Part shown: positions 23,701 to 37,000 of the stretch, piece after piece
Layout: each line of letters starts with the position of its first letter
How positions within the stretch are numbered: position 1 is the first letter of the stretch
Source: Zingiber officinale
Lineage: Eukaryota; Streptophyta; Magnoliopsida; Zingiberales; Zingiberaceae
Length of the DNA: 64,000 nucleotides
Direction: 5' to 3'
NCBI RefSeq assembly: GCF_018446385.1
Contig: NC_055998.1
Coordinates: forward strand, 76,378,744 to 76,442,743
The notes under the pieces: generated by a model
What the model saw: only the letters and a program-made list of their open reading frames with translations
Database searches by the model: none
Told to the model about the DNA's origin: nothing
Translations under genes and position numbers: made by a program

Positions 23701-26700
23701 ACCATAAACTACTTCAAAAGGAGTTTTACCAATTGATATATGAAAAGAAGTATTATATCAGAATTTTTCCCATGGTATCCAAAAAGCCCAATTTCTGGGG
23801 ATTTTCAGAAGCAAAATAACGTAAATATCCCCCTAAACATCTATTCAAGACTTTAGTTTGCCCATTTGTTTCAGGATGATAGGAATAGCTCATCTTAAGC
23901 ATAGTGCCCAACAGCCGAAAGATTTCTTTCCAAAAGTAACTAACGAATAATGGATCTCAGTCACTAATAATGGATTTAAGAACTCCATGGAGTCGTATAA
24001 TTTCTCTAGCAAACAATTCAGGTACTGTCTTGGTTGTATAAGGATGTTTCAACAAAATAAAATGTGCATATTTAGATAACCGATCCACCACAACAAAAAT
24101 AGATTCATGCCCTCTTGATCGAGGAAGCCCGGTGATAAAATCCATAGAGATGTTAGATTCGGAATCCACAAAGGTTGGACTAGTCCTCCAGGAATGGTTG
24201 CAACATATTTGTGTCTTTGACACACACATCATAAGATTGCACAAACTCTTGTACACAACACTTCATACCTATTCAATAAAGATTACCTGCCAACCTTCTA
24301 TAAGTTTTCAAGAAATCGGAATGTCCTCCTAATGGGGAAGAATGAAATTCCTTTAGGAGTAATTGTATCGAAGGCAATGAAGCAAATATATCAAGTTTAT
24401 TGTTAGTATAGAACTCCTTGTTGCATCTCAAAACCTAGATGAGAATCTGAATTGTTGGTTAAATGAGTCATAATTTTCTGCAATTGATGTTGTTTAGCTT
24501 CTTCAATAAGATTTTCACCTTCCTCCCATGCAGGGTAAGACACTAAAGCGTGATATTCACCTTCATATATTTTGGATAATGAATCAACAACTTTATTTTC
24601 CAAACCTGATTTGTAAATAACTTCATTGGTAACCCAATAACTTGGTCATCCAACATTGTTGATCTATTGTTGTGATTGTAGTAAATGTTTAAGGCTCTTT
24701 TGATCAGTATACACTATAAATGTCTCCCAAGAAGATAGGGACACCAATGTTGCACAGACAAAACCAAAGCCATCAATTCTTTTTCATATGCAGATTTTGA
24801 CAAATTCTCTTCTGATAAAGTTTTTATAAGCTATTGGTCTTCTTTTTTGCATTAATACAGTGCCAATCCCTCTTCTAGAGGCGTCACACTCAATCTCAAA
24901 AGGCTTGGAAAAAATCCGGAAATGCAAGAACTGACGGATTAGTCAAAGAGTTTTTGAGTTCCAAGAAAGACTCTAAAGAAGTTGATCCCTCGTGAAAATT
25001 ATCCTTCTTAGTCAATTTTATCAAAGGCTTTTACAATAATTTTCTATAAATTTCTGATAGTAATCTGTCAAACCTAAAATACCTCTTACTCCTTTGACAT
25101 TCTTTGGAATCAGCCAATCCAAAATACATTGAATTTTAGAAGGATCGACTAAAACACCTTGTCCGGAAATGATATGACCCAAATATTCCACTGATGTGGT
25201 GCCAAAACTACACTTCTTAGAGTTAGCCATAAACTAATTCTTAAGAAGAACTTCCAACACCATAAAAAGGTAAGACAAATATGTAGGCCAATCAACACGG
25301 AACACTAAAATATCATCAAAGAAAACCAATACAAACTTACGAAGGAACATTCTAAATAAATCATTCATTGATGCTTGAAAGGTTAACATTAGTGAGCCCA
25401 AAAGGTATAACTAAGAACTCATAATGTCCATTGTGAGTGCGAAATGCAGTCTTATGAATGTCTTCCTCCTCTACTCTAATTTGATGATACCTTGATTTCA
25501 AGTAAATTTTTGAAAAAATCATAGCTCCAAATGAGTTATCAAGCAATTCATCTACCACAAGGATAGGATACTTATCTAGAATTGTGACCTTATTTAATGC
25601 TCTATAATCAACACACATTCTCCATGATGAATCCTTTTTTTTTTAATTAATAAAACAAGACTAGAGAAAGAACTTACACTAGGCCGAATGACCCCTAATT
25701 GTAACATTTCTTGAACCTATTGGTATGGACGCACACAAATAGGACTCTGCCCTTCCTGCAACACTATAGCATGTTGTTGACTTCGCTGAGGTGGTAACTT
25801 GCTCCCTTCTTTGAAGACCGCAGAAAATCTTTCCAATAACTGCAATAATTCCAGTTGTTGTGATGCATTCAATTCTGATTCTAGTACTGTTGTTCGAGAA
25901 GGAACTCCCTCTGCTGCCCATAAAAACCCATCAATAGAAGAGAATGCCCTTGCCTCAAGACCCACTATCTCTCCATCTGAATTTAATCTTTCATTTTCTT
26001 CTGACACTAATAACTTCAATTGTTTCTCTGCACATTGGTGAAGTGGTTGGAATTTTTCACCACATTTGAAGCAAATCCCGTTGCCCTTCGTTCCATTAAT
26101 TTTTGGTAAGAAATGGAATGAATTCCTTTGAATTTTCCCATGAACTCGCTTATCTCCTTCTCCTTTTCGTGACGTAGAGGCTACGGATAAAAAAGGATTT
26201 CTATCAGATTTTGAATTAGACAGAAATGGATGCCCCCTTCAATGGTGTTGCTTCAACCCTTGTTCCTAATTGCTTGTTGATCCCTTGTTAAAGAGAACCA
26301 TGTTGTTCTACTTCAAACATCAATCGTTGCATAATATCTCTAATTTCATCCCTACTTCTTGTGTTGGGATTCTCTCTTCCAAAACATTAACCCTATTTGA
26401 CATCTTTGGCATCATTCCTTTTAAGCATACAACCCCTCTTACATCTAGCATGTCAGACCAATGTTAGAGTCCCAAAACCAGTATAAAGAAGCGCACATAA
26501 TTATTAGGGTTAAACACAAATAGTACAACAAGAACACTCAAATTTGATAGAAAAACTACTCTCTTTTGATAATAATTCTAGATCCCTTCCCCACTAACTT
26601 CCCACCAACTTATAACCTCACACATAATCTAAAACATGAAAACATACAATATAGACGGTCTACTATATATTAATGTTGGTTTGCCCCTTTTGTGTTTTAG

Positions 26701-29700
26701 CTCTCCTAGAATATACAATCCATGTTTTGGGCTTGTTTCCCCCATGATCCAGATGATCCAGCATATTTCCCCCATAACCTAGGTTCACATCTGGAACTGG
26801 GTTTCTATCATCCCTGACCTCACTTCACATGCTAGCCAGATTGAGGGCATAATAGTAAAATACATGATAAAAAAATATTATTATTTGGAAAATATATATC
26901 ATAAATTAAATATAGGCTGCATAAGCAAGGTGGGATGGGACAAGGCATACAAATTCTTTCCCACATCTGCATTGTGACTTTTTGGTTCAATCAATGTCCG
27001 TTCATGCTATATGTCTTGGCTAAAGAGCCTCAATCTGGCTGGGTTAGGGGGTGGGTCTTGACGGAGTTGCATAACATCATATGGCTAATATAAACAACAT
27101 TAACTTTTGGAAAAAGTTAGTCATATATCATCTCTGAAAGGATGTCATATAACCATCTATTATAGTTAACTTTTAAATATGTATACATCTGTCTTCAACT
27201 GCATTATCATTAATTCTTATTGGTTATTAACTTATTTCTTATCTCGCTATCAGATGTCTTTTGAAATGGTTTTGCAATCTCTAGCTTTGAAGTTCTTTAG
27301 ATGTTCTTTATTTCCTGTTTCTGTATGTGACATATACCTGATAGATGGTTATACAATGTGTTGGCAGAACTTTTCAGCATCTTCTTCTTTGTTTTTTTTT
27401 GTGTTGCCGCTTACTTTCTTTGATTGGTTTTGTTTTTTTCATGTGGATATGTGAATCAGACGTCATGAAGTATTAAAAATACCTGGTTTGATAAATACTA
27501 CATTTAAGAATGTAATTCTTTTTCTTTAAACTGCTCGAGTTATTCTTGGATTGGGCTTGATTAATGTTTGTTTGAATCACTTTCACCTTCTTTTCTTATG
27601 ACACACATAAGTATGCTCTAATGTACGTGTAACTTATTTCAATATCCTTTTCAGGAAGTTGACAGATTTCATGATCTGGAAGAACAACTTTCAACTCAAG
27701 GCTATACTGGTATTTGGAAGGTTGTTATGCTTGTCTTACCGTGGTTTTGCATAAAATTTTGCTTTGGTATCACAACTCATCGTGCATTGATGCATAGTAT
27801 ATTATTTTAATTTTTTGATTTTTTGGAGTGATTGTACTACATGGCTGGTCATCCTAGAAATACAAAGAGTGCATGTAAAAAAATGAAGAGAGATTCTGAT
27901 TATGGTTTCTAGCAATTTTAATGATGTTTTGATTGATTATCAGATGCGAACTGGAAATGCAGTAGATGGATGTGCCATATTTTGGAGAACTAACAGGCAT
28001 GATCACTTGTAATTCTTCGTTTCATTGTTTTTGTCACACATTTAAACTATTTTTTGCAATTATTATATTTTTTTGTCCTGCAAGGGAGATGTGGGGATTG
28101 GAATACCAACCACTCTAGTTTATGAAAGACAAGGGAGATGTTTTTCTTGCATAGAGCATCTGATGATCTTGCAATTGCACTTTTACAATACTTCTTTACT
28201 TGTCTTCTTGTCACCTCTTCTTTTTTATGGTGTGATCAATGGGCACACTTGGCCTTGAAATGAAAGTATGAAAAAAAAATATTCAATATCCTAGTTGATA
28301 TCTCCTTCCCTTTTTCATTGCTGTATTACTGTATACGATTAATGCTAATTCTAGCTTTGCAACAGGACATATAGTAGTAGGATGGGCTTTTGTGATCAAA
28401 ATGGATTCTTCATCAAGTTAGAACTTAATAATGTGAACTTCTATGGAGTAGCTTCTAAGCCAATATTAACCAACAACCAATTAATCATGTGTTTCTTCAT
28501 CTACGCTAATCTTTAATGCCTGATCTAGGATCTATTGTTCAATTGGAATCTTTTTTTTTTTTCCAATTGTCTACATATGGTTAATGAGTTTTTTTTCCTT
28601 TGTATCAGATAGATATACATAGTTTTAATTTGCTGCTCATACACAGTATCCATCTTCTAAATACTTCATTATGCTGTTAATACTTATTTGGTATTTGGAA
28701 CATCGTATTAGTATTCACTTACCTTATTGTTTTTACTGAATCAGATTTTTGTTGAAGTATCAGGAGACAATTGAGTTCAATAAACTTGGGCTTAGAGATA
28801 ACGTTGCTCAAATTTGTGTACTGGAAGTAGGTCCTAATGGTTTAATTAAGATTCACGTTTATAGTCTGTTTACTGATTTTGATTTTCAGTTGATATTAAT
28901 ATTCAATTATGTTTAATTATCTTTTTTTTATTGGCCAGTCAAGGATCATAAACCATGCTGATAATGAAACTGCATCTTTTTCTGAAAGGTATCATTTACT
29001 TAGCTAGCCTTATTGTATATTTCTTCTGGCATAGTTTGCTTAAATGTATTATTTTCATAATTGTTAGGACTGTTATACTCATTGGCATTTGGCAGTGTTG
29101 CACATGTTTTTTATTTTTCTTTCGGTTTTGTATTCTGATTCATCATTCTTTACCATGAAGTGTACAACTTTGGTGAAATGGTAAGGCTGCTCATATCAGA
29201 ATGTGAACCCGAACAAATTCAAGCCCTTCACACTTGACTGATCTTTTGAGCACTATAGCCTCATGCAGCTGTACTCTAACTATTCTTTACAACCAGTTTT
29301 TGTCTGTGTGTTTTTTATTCCCTGCTCAAATTCATGAAATGATTTTCCTTTGTCTTCTTTCTGATAAATATCTGTTGGAACATGCTGTGGGTTCTTGGTA
29401 GTCCAGTGAATGATGTTCCACTTTATATATACTTTCTTCTTTTCATGGTTGAACATTTATTTACCTATTTCTAGTTGCTTTTACTATGTATTGATCGGTG
29501 CATATAATATTTTTCTGTTTTTGCAGCTCAGAGCAATCAAGTGGAGCTAATCTAGTTGTGGTATGTAATATCCATGTTCTTTACAATCCCAAGAGAGGAG
29601 AGATCAAACTCGGTCAGGTATATTGTATATCCTCTATCCATCTTAAATAGTTTAATTAAGAACATAAATCTGGCACTGTGAGACTGTAAAATCTCTCGTA

Positions 29701-32700
29701 AAGATATTTTCATCTTTTTTTCTCCTGTCAAATTTATTTTCAGTTATTATTAATTAATGCATTTCATATCTATCGATTTTCATCACAATACTTGTAGCGA
29801 GGAACAGATAATAACATTATTTATTTAGTGAAATTTTTTCATCCATCATCCAGTTATGTTCATCTGCACACGTATCTATCCATTTTTATCACAATATTAC
29901 TTCTATTAAAGGACAGAAATTAACATTGTGTAGTTTAGTTAATTTTTTTCATTTCCAGTTATGCTCATTTACACACCGGATTTTTGCTTGTGCAAATTAA
30001 GGCAAACTTTATTTGATTGTAGTTGATGGAACTAACATAACTGTAGTTTTAATTCAAAAGCTATTTTGATTTGTTCAGGCATTTTATGGAATATTTAACT
30101 CTTCTTCATATCATAAAGAGCTCAGAATAAACCTTCTGGTGTTGGTTGATTCCTCTTTATACAGGTAAGGACGCTTCTCCGTCGAGCTCATGCCATTTCT
30201 AAGAACTGGAATGATGCGCCTGTTGTTGTTTGTGGAGATTTCAATTCTACACCTGAGGTTTGTTGCTTAATTATCCTTCTACTCTCATCCTTAATGAGAG
30301 TGCTTTTCCTTGATTAGTGTAGATGTGTTTCTTTTTTGCTGATTTTTATTCCATTCTTGTCCTTTTTGTTCTTTTTCAGAGTCCACTTTATAACTTTATA
30401 GCGGAGCAAAAGGTACCTTTTATAGCAGATATCTACCAGGAGCTAAAGTGTCAATACTCTATTATTAATTTTTTCCATTTTGATTATCCAATTTGCAGCT
30501 AAATCTTTCTGGACTAGCCAAGGATCAGGTATCTGGACAATATTCTGCACATATTTCTTCTTCAAGGTTATATACTGGTCCACCACCCTCTAGGTAACTG
30601 ACATTCTATTAAGTCATACTTTTTAACTTTGCTAGTGAATCAAAATGTTGATAATCTGTTACAGGGCTCCGCCCTTTATGAGCTAGGTACTGAGGGTAAT
30701 AGCCAACCTCAAACTAAAGCAGAAAATGGACTTACTGAAAGCCTGCCTCAAAATGACACTAACCCACTAAATGTATCTCAGCTTTGCTCTGACAATCAAA
30801 TGTTTTATAGGACAAACAGAACACCTGAAGTAGCTGCAAACCAAATAGGCCAAGGAGAAACCTTTTGCACTGACTCTTGTTCTATTGATTCTAGTAATGT
30901 ACAACTTGATACTGATATTCACCGATGCATTGAGCAATATAGTCAAGGATCTGCATCAGAAGTTTCCAACATTAATCCATCAGCTGCTGGTGTTCAGTCA
31001 GGTGGAAGGTCTTCAGAGTTCCCTCGTTCGGAACAAATTCTGACCCATCATTCGGATGGTGGCTCTGAATTGTCATCATTTCAAAATGAAGAGCCATTCA
31101 ATTCGCGAAAGCAAATAGCTGCTGCAGCTGGTACTTCCTTTCATGATGCCTTTGATCATAACAAAATACGAGAGGATTGTAACCACAGTGTAGCTGCATG
31201 TAGTGACATTAACATCCAGAGACCTCATTGTTCTAAAAATGTACCCAATGATGATGTTTCAGTGAAGGTATCCTCACCAGATGTGATCAGTGCATGTTGT
31301 CAACCTAAACAATCACTGTCAGAAACGGTCAATCTGTCAGGAGATTTTGATTCTAAAGTGAATCTTGGTGGCAATGATTTAGAAAATCACAACACTGTAG
31401 GTGATTTAGAGGTTAATTCTGACCCAAACTTTTTCAGAGAACTTTTGGGGACTGATGAGGTAAGCCATTTTGGTGATGATCCAGTGTCGGATCCATCAAG
31501 GATTGAAGTTTGGAAAGAATCTGCTGATAATTCATGTTCATCGGTTGATGATTCTGCTAAGTATTCTTATGATCCATATTCATGGACCCCTGTGGAAATT
31601 GAGATTGCATCAGGAAGTACAGATTGCACTTATCTTGAGCACAATTTGAAACTGAGGAGTGTGTACACTGAGGTAGAGGTAAATGGTTTACTCTTTCTTT
31701 GGCATTTTAACTCTTCTACTTAAATTGGGTCATTGCCGAAATATTAGTGTAGTTTGGTTGTTTGCTTCTCACCATATGTTTTCAGGCCATGCTCATTGTA
31801 ACCTTTTGCTGTTTCTTTTGCTAGAACCCTTTGACACACTTATCTCTTGCTAATGGATTTTTTCCCCCCATTTCTAATCTTCTAGAGACTCAAATGATTC
31901 AATAATTTCTACTATTTGTGCTTCAGCTTGATGAATTTTATGAAGGAACACTTGAATTACAGTTTATCACATTAGCTAAAGTTTTTGTTCTTGGGTCCGA
32001 AATTAGGCAGGTTTAACAGACCTATAACGATCAAGTAATCCAGAAGCTCCTTTCCATTTCAATCACTCGATATTTTTTCTTTAATCTCTTTCCAGCATAT
32101 AAGGGCCACGAAACACTCTGACTCCACTACAAACAATGTTTCTAATATAGTTTTGAAAATATGGATCTACTTCGGATACATGCAAATGCAAGTTTCGGTC
32201 CATCGATATACTTTTGTTCAAGTTAAAGTGAATAAAATTCTTCTTTTTCTTTTCTTTTTGATAGGATTATGCAGGTACAAAGGGACCCTCCAGAGAACCC
32301 CAGGTAACCAGTTACAACAGGCAATTTATGGGCACAGTAGACTATATATGGTAATCATCTTTTTTTTGTGTGTTTCTCTTACCACGTTTGCCAATTTTTA
32401 CATAACAAAGGATATTTACATTTCTACCCAAGTGTCCTCTCTCTCTCTCTCTCTCTGTGTTTTTTTTTCACTTTATTAATATAAGCATAATAATGTGGTA
32501 AAAATCTTGGTAGAGAATTTAGTCACCTGGGTGCCGAAGCTTTTGATACATCGTTGGATTTGGCAAACATGTTCTTAGTCCATAACACTAGTACATAGTT
32601 GTGTTTATAATATTAATTGATTTGGTGAATTTTCAAATTATGAAAAAAATGATAAATTGTTTAAAAAATAGTTTATCTGAAATAGTTTTGATATCCGAAA

Positions 32701-33510
32701 ATCTGCAAAATAACATAATATTCCATTTGTCATCATCACAATACAATTCGAGTGAGTTGGATGTGATTAATGTAATAGGTTCATTTCTAAGCCAATCCAT
32801 TAAAAATTGAAATAAAATGAGGAATAGGAAGGAAAGCATAACAAAAATCATTGTCATACAACAACTTCTAAATCACTATGGAATTTATTAGCACCTATTA
32901 TATTTATGTGCGTTGAAGTGATAAGACCATTTTATGTCTCCAAATGACAAGTTTCTTGTTTTATGTCAATATCTAATTAGCTCATAGCAATTTCATCTAT
33001 TAGTACTTATCGATTTACATAATTGTTATGTACATATGGTACTAGTTATGCATTGTGACATTCTTAGAACTATGATCTCTCATTCTCTATATCCAGTACC
33101 CATAACATATGGAATGTTTTCATTTATTGATTTATATAATTGTAATGTACATATAATACTAGTTATGCATTGTAGCTTTCTTTTAGGACCATGATATCTC
33201 TCTTTCTCTATATCCGATAAGCAAACTATATGGAATGTTTTCATTTTGCAAATGGATAACGATCCACAGGTCTTCTGAAGCACTTCAGACAGCCAAAGTG
33301 CTTGATACACTCCCTAAACATGTACTACGACAGACACATGGTTTCCCGACCAAGGTAAGTTGGATCCTATTTGACCATTTTCCAGTGAATCTATTGGACA
33401 TAGAGCACTAATTATTTGTTAATCGTTTTTAGAAATGGGGAAGCGATCATGTTGCCTTGGCGTGCGAATTAGCATTTAAGCTTCCTCAACCAAATAAGTT
33501 TGCATTTTGA
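20749..33510 (+). CDS. CCR4-type poly(A) deadenylase (carbon catabolite repressor protein 4 homologue 6-like), 15 exons
   Basis: Predicted 3'-5' exoribonuclease that shortens poly(A) tails. My exons: 20749-20775, 20889-21417, 22148-22314, 27655-27720, 27944-27996, 28745-28826, 28939-28988, 29527-29617, 30165-30257, 30380-30412, 30499-30528, 30665-31678, 32265-32350, 33270-33354, 33433-33510. This gives about 827 residues in one frame. A Pro/His/Tyr-rich N-terminus (to about residue 180) precedes an endonuclease-exonuclease-phosphatase domain with all the expected catalytic motifs: SYNILAD (N about 194), LQEVD (E about 242), CGDFN (D about 380, N about 382) and GSDH (D and H near 807). A poorly conserved stretch of about 340 residues (exon 12) splits the domain, as in plant CCR4-6. 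Intron 3 (5.3 kb) holds a Gypsy element, and intron 5 appears to start with GC. Exon 11 could instead end at 30593, paired with an exon 12 start at 30703. The start could be 20704 or 20686. The match to Arabidopsis At5g11350 is from memory. Confidence 0.88.
22610..23084 (-). repeat. 3' LTR of the intronic Gypsy element
   Basis: Matches 26462-26810 in order: acaaatagtacaacaagaac, ccttccccactaacttccca, a tttttgtgttttagc block, catgatccagatgatccagc, and the end tttctatca. It is longer because a block containing cttggaatatacaatc is duplicated. Confidence 0.75.
26462..26810 (-). repeat. 5' LTR of the intronic Gypsy element
   Basis: Pairs with 22610-23084; about 349 bp. Confidence 0.75.
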
Positions 33511-34061
33511 AATATTCATTATCTTAAATTTATGACGAGTCTCTGTATTGAGTTTTCTTTTGATAATTCTTGGCGTTTATTCCATGACAAATTTTTTCCT
33601 GGCTTGCATTTAATGCCAGCATTGATCGATGTTTTTTCAGGTAGTAACAAATGTTTTGAGTTATTATATACATACCAGTTTCAGTGGTGTAAAGAATGTA
33701 ATTGCGTTCTTTTGAATGGGCAGTTTATTATGGTTACGATATTGCTCTAGTTAGACGTTTCGAGGTAGCATTTTGTTTACTATTATTTTTGTTAAAAAAA
33801 AATACTTTGTATGAATATTATGGGTTACATTTTGAAATTTGATTGCATAATTTCTATTACTAAAAACGGTATCAAAACTTAAAAGTAACTTCAGATAAAA
33901 TATATCAATTAATTAATATGGTTGAATAATTTATTTAAAATTTCATTTTCAATAAACAATATATGCACATTCAGACGCTGTGCAATTTTACCTGAAAAGG
34001 ATACAAAGTTACTTGAAAAAACTAAAAAAAAAAAACTAAAAATCAGGTGCTCTATCCAAAA
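33511..34061. other. Convergent 3' region between the CCR4 homologue and PnsB3
   Basis: About 550 bases of AT-rich DNA between two stop codons on opposite strands. It must contain both 3' UTRs and poly(A) sites. The open frame 33532-33750 shows no domain. No repeat was recognised. Confidence 0.5.
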
Positions 34062-37000
34062 TTACTTTTTCCTCTGGGGAATTCTTTGAACAGCAACCTG
34101 AACGCAAAAACTAATGAACGTTAGACGAATTAGGTCAGAATCATCGAGCATAAGCTCTCCAAAGAATAAAAAAGGCCAGAAATTCACTTACGTATGGTTT
34201 CCCCTATGCGGCCTACCAAGTTAAATCAAATGACAATTTATAAATCGAAAAAAATTAACATCACATTTTTAAAGAATTTTAACGAAGTATAATTTGAAGT
34301 AAAATCTGTCTCCAACATCATATTTTACATTATTTCAAACCGCGATTTCAAAAATCATCACTAAACTGAATTGTTTTTTTATTTTTAACGCATAAAATCA
34401 TGAATATTAATTTAGTCACAACAGATTTCAAATTGCAAATATACACCTTATTATTTAAAGTAGATAATTTCGATTTTTCAGTGTGGTTTGGTTTACGACT
34501 TGCCAATCAAAATCCGGATTCGACTCAAATATTATTATAATTTGCAAAACCCAATTAAGCTTTTTTTTTAATCTTATGTGATTGCTTAGCTTGGAACGAA
34601 ATGAATATTAAGGCAGTGGGAACTCAACGTGGCAACATGGAGACCATGAAGAAAATATTTAGAGATTTTTCCATAATAAATACATGCGTCACAACTCTCC
34701 AAGAGCTCTTTCGATATCATATCAATACCGCATTAAAAATAAAAAACCTTATCTATCTGTCTACGATAATAAAAAAAACTTACCATCACTTCAACTTCTT
34801 GGTAAGTCTCATATTTTCTTATAAATTATTATTTTTAATATTTTATTATTTTTATTTCTTTAAAAAAAGTTAAACTTAAAAATATTAAAAAATTATTTTA
34901 AAAAAAACTAAGAAGGAGAGCAACTTTTTATCATAAATGAAGAGCTCCCTCTCTGACCAGGTAAGAAACTCCATCACTTATTACATATAAAATGGACGGA
35001 TGTTCTAATGATATCCTCAGGACGTAGTACAAACAGTAGACAGTACAAACAATAGGCACATGATCTCTTTGACATAATAACCAAAGATCAATTCTCAGGA
35101 ACTAACGATATGAAATTTATCCCACCATACACCTATAACCTATATATCTGTATTTACTTCCCTCCATATTCATGGGACCAATACTAAGAAAGCTACTAAG
35201 ATAACAAATCTATCTTTTTCTAAAAGCTCCAACAATGATGATGGATGCTCTTAGGACATCCACAATCCCTATATGTCACATTGAAAAAAAAAATCTCATA
35301 AATCTATCCACTATTTAAAAAAAAAAAAAAAAACCCTCTCAATATCACATTCTCTCAAAAATTATTATTTTATAATATTTTATTATTTTAAATTTTTTTA
35401 AAACTAAAAACTAAAAAAAAAAAGTTTAAAAGGAGCCGCTTCTTGGCAGAAATGAAGGACCTCCCTCCTTCGTGGAACCCAATTAAACTCTTTTATCTTG
35501 ATTTGATTGTTTAACTTGGAACGAAATGAAACCCCATATATATATACACACACAGTAAAAGTTGAAGCATTGGTATTTATCATGCAGCATACCTTGCCCG
35601 AGTTCTCCTTGTTCCCAACAATAGTTTGACAGGCGAGCCTCCAAGATTCAGGTTTCTGTGGTTATCATAAGAACATAATAATATGTTAATCCTTGAATTA
35701 TTATTTCAAATACTTAAATAAAAGAGAAAGAAATCCACCCACGAGCATTTTACACAATGTTTCGCAGGCTTCAGATTGTTCCCTTTAAAAATTCGCAAAT
35801 ATTATTGCGATACTTTTTTTTATTATCGCTTGACGATATAATAAGAAATGTTAAGATCGATTCGTGGAGTTACTACAAACTGCTCAAGAAAACATAATGT
35901 ACAAAACCAAAAAAAAGCAATATAACATTACAAAATAGAGGATTGAGAATCAATGAGAATGGTAAAATGACGACTCACATTCTTCAGATATCGCTTTTCA
36001 GTGTTTGTTCTCTCATTAAGAAGCTCCTCGCCATCAAGAATCTGCAGGATTGTTCAAAACCAGAATGGTGATCAAACGCAAGCTAAGTGTGTATAGCAGC
36101 ACAAAATACTTCATATGTATTATTATTAGATTGAGACTGGTGTTTTCTTGTGCGTCACAAATTTGACTAGATTCTTAGTGAAAATTTGTATGATCTAGTA
36201 AAACTTCGACGAAAGTAATTTTGCTGGCTCTTTGTATGAATGGAGAATTAGGATGAGATTCATTCATGTTGGAATCATGTAAGCGCCTCCACTTGCGAAT
36301 CTAATGATGCTACTAAAATGCAGAATAGCCTCTACTACAAGGCATCCAAACGATTCCATGAACAACATTATTAGAATTCTAAATTTAAGCACAAGTGTGA
36401 ACAATGCATGATTGTATCACATATGGTAGGCTAATCCAGTTTATCCTGAGTTGAAATGGAAAGAAAAGTTATTTTGGCTAGTCAATCATCCCTTTGAAGT
36501 TGAAATGTAACGGTTAGAGTTGTATCCTAATCCAGTTTATTTGATTAATTCACACCAACATTCGAACATCTCTGCGTAAGAATACGAGGAGAATGACGAC
36601 ATTGTGTAGGTCGTTACCTCCACAATGCAAGTACCGCAGCTCCCACCGCCTCCGCAGTTCATCACCTTCCCCTAGAGAAGTCACCAATTTAGATAATCTT
36701 TTGTCAATGGTAGAATTTATTGATCAATCGATGGTGGTAAGCAAGATCCGGACACGTACATAGGCGGCGTAGAGCTCGATCTTATTGTCGAGCATAATGT
36801 TGCGGAGAAGCTTCTCTCCACTGATCGCGGTCGCCCTCTCGACTGGGTATGCTCCATCGGGCCTGGGTTTTGGCTGCGAACAACATCAAACAGATGCAAG
36901 CAAACCAATCATTACGGATTTAGGTTAAAAATCAAAGAAGGAAACTCGGGGAGGAGTAGAGGGAGGCGAAGTTGGACTTACTCCGAAAAACTCGAGCTCG

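Larger units (their letters stand above)
22610..26810 (-). mobile_element. Broken Gypsy chromovirus in intron 3 of the CCR4 gene, antisense
   Basis: LTR-like ends start tgttagagtcccaaaa (22610 and 26462) and end gggtttctatca (23084 and 26810), so the LTRs are about 475 and 349 bp. Between them, on the minus strand, pol reads in Gypsy order: a zinc knuckle (26040-26100), protease/RT linker (25717-26019), reverse transcriptase (25361-25618, [10 protein letters not shown], and 25021-25230), RNase H area (24403-24603), integrase core (23957-24256, [12 protein letters not shown]), integrase C-terminus (23308-23646), and a chromodomain (22979-23293, WLVKWKG). Short LTRs plus a chromodomain fit the Reina-like chromoviruses. 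Most of gag is missing and the copy is broken in many places, so it is old. No clear target duplication was found. Confidence 0.85.
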
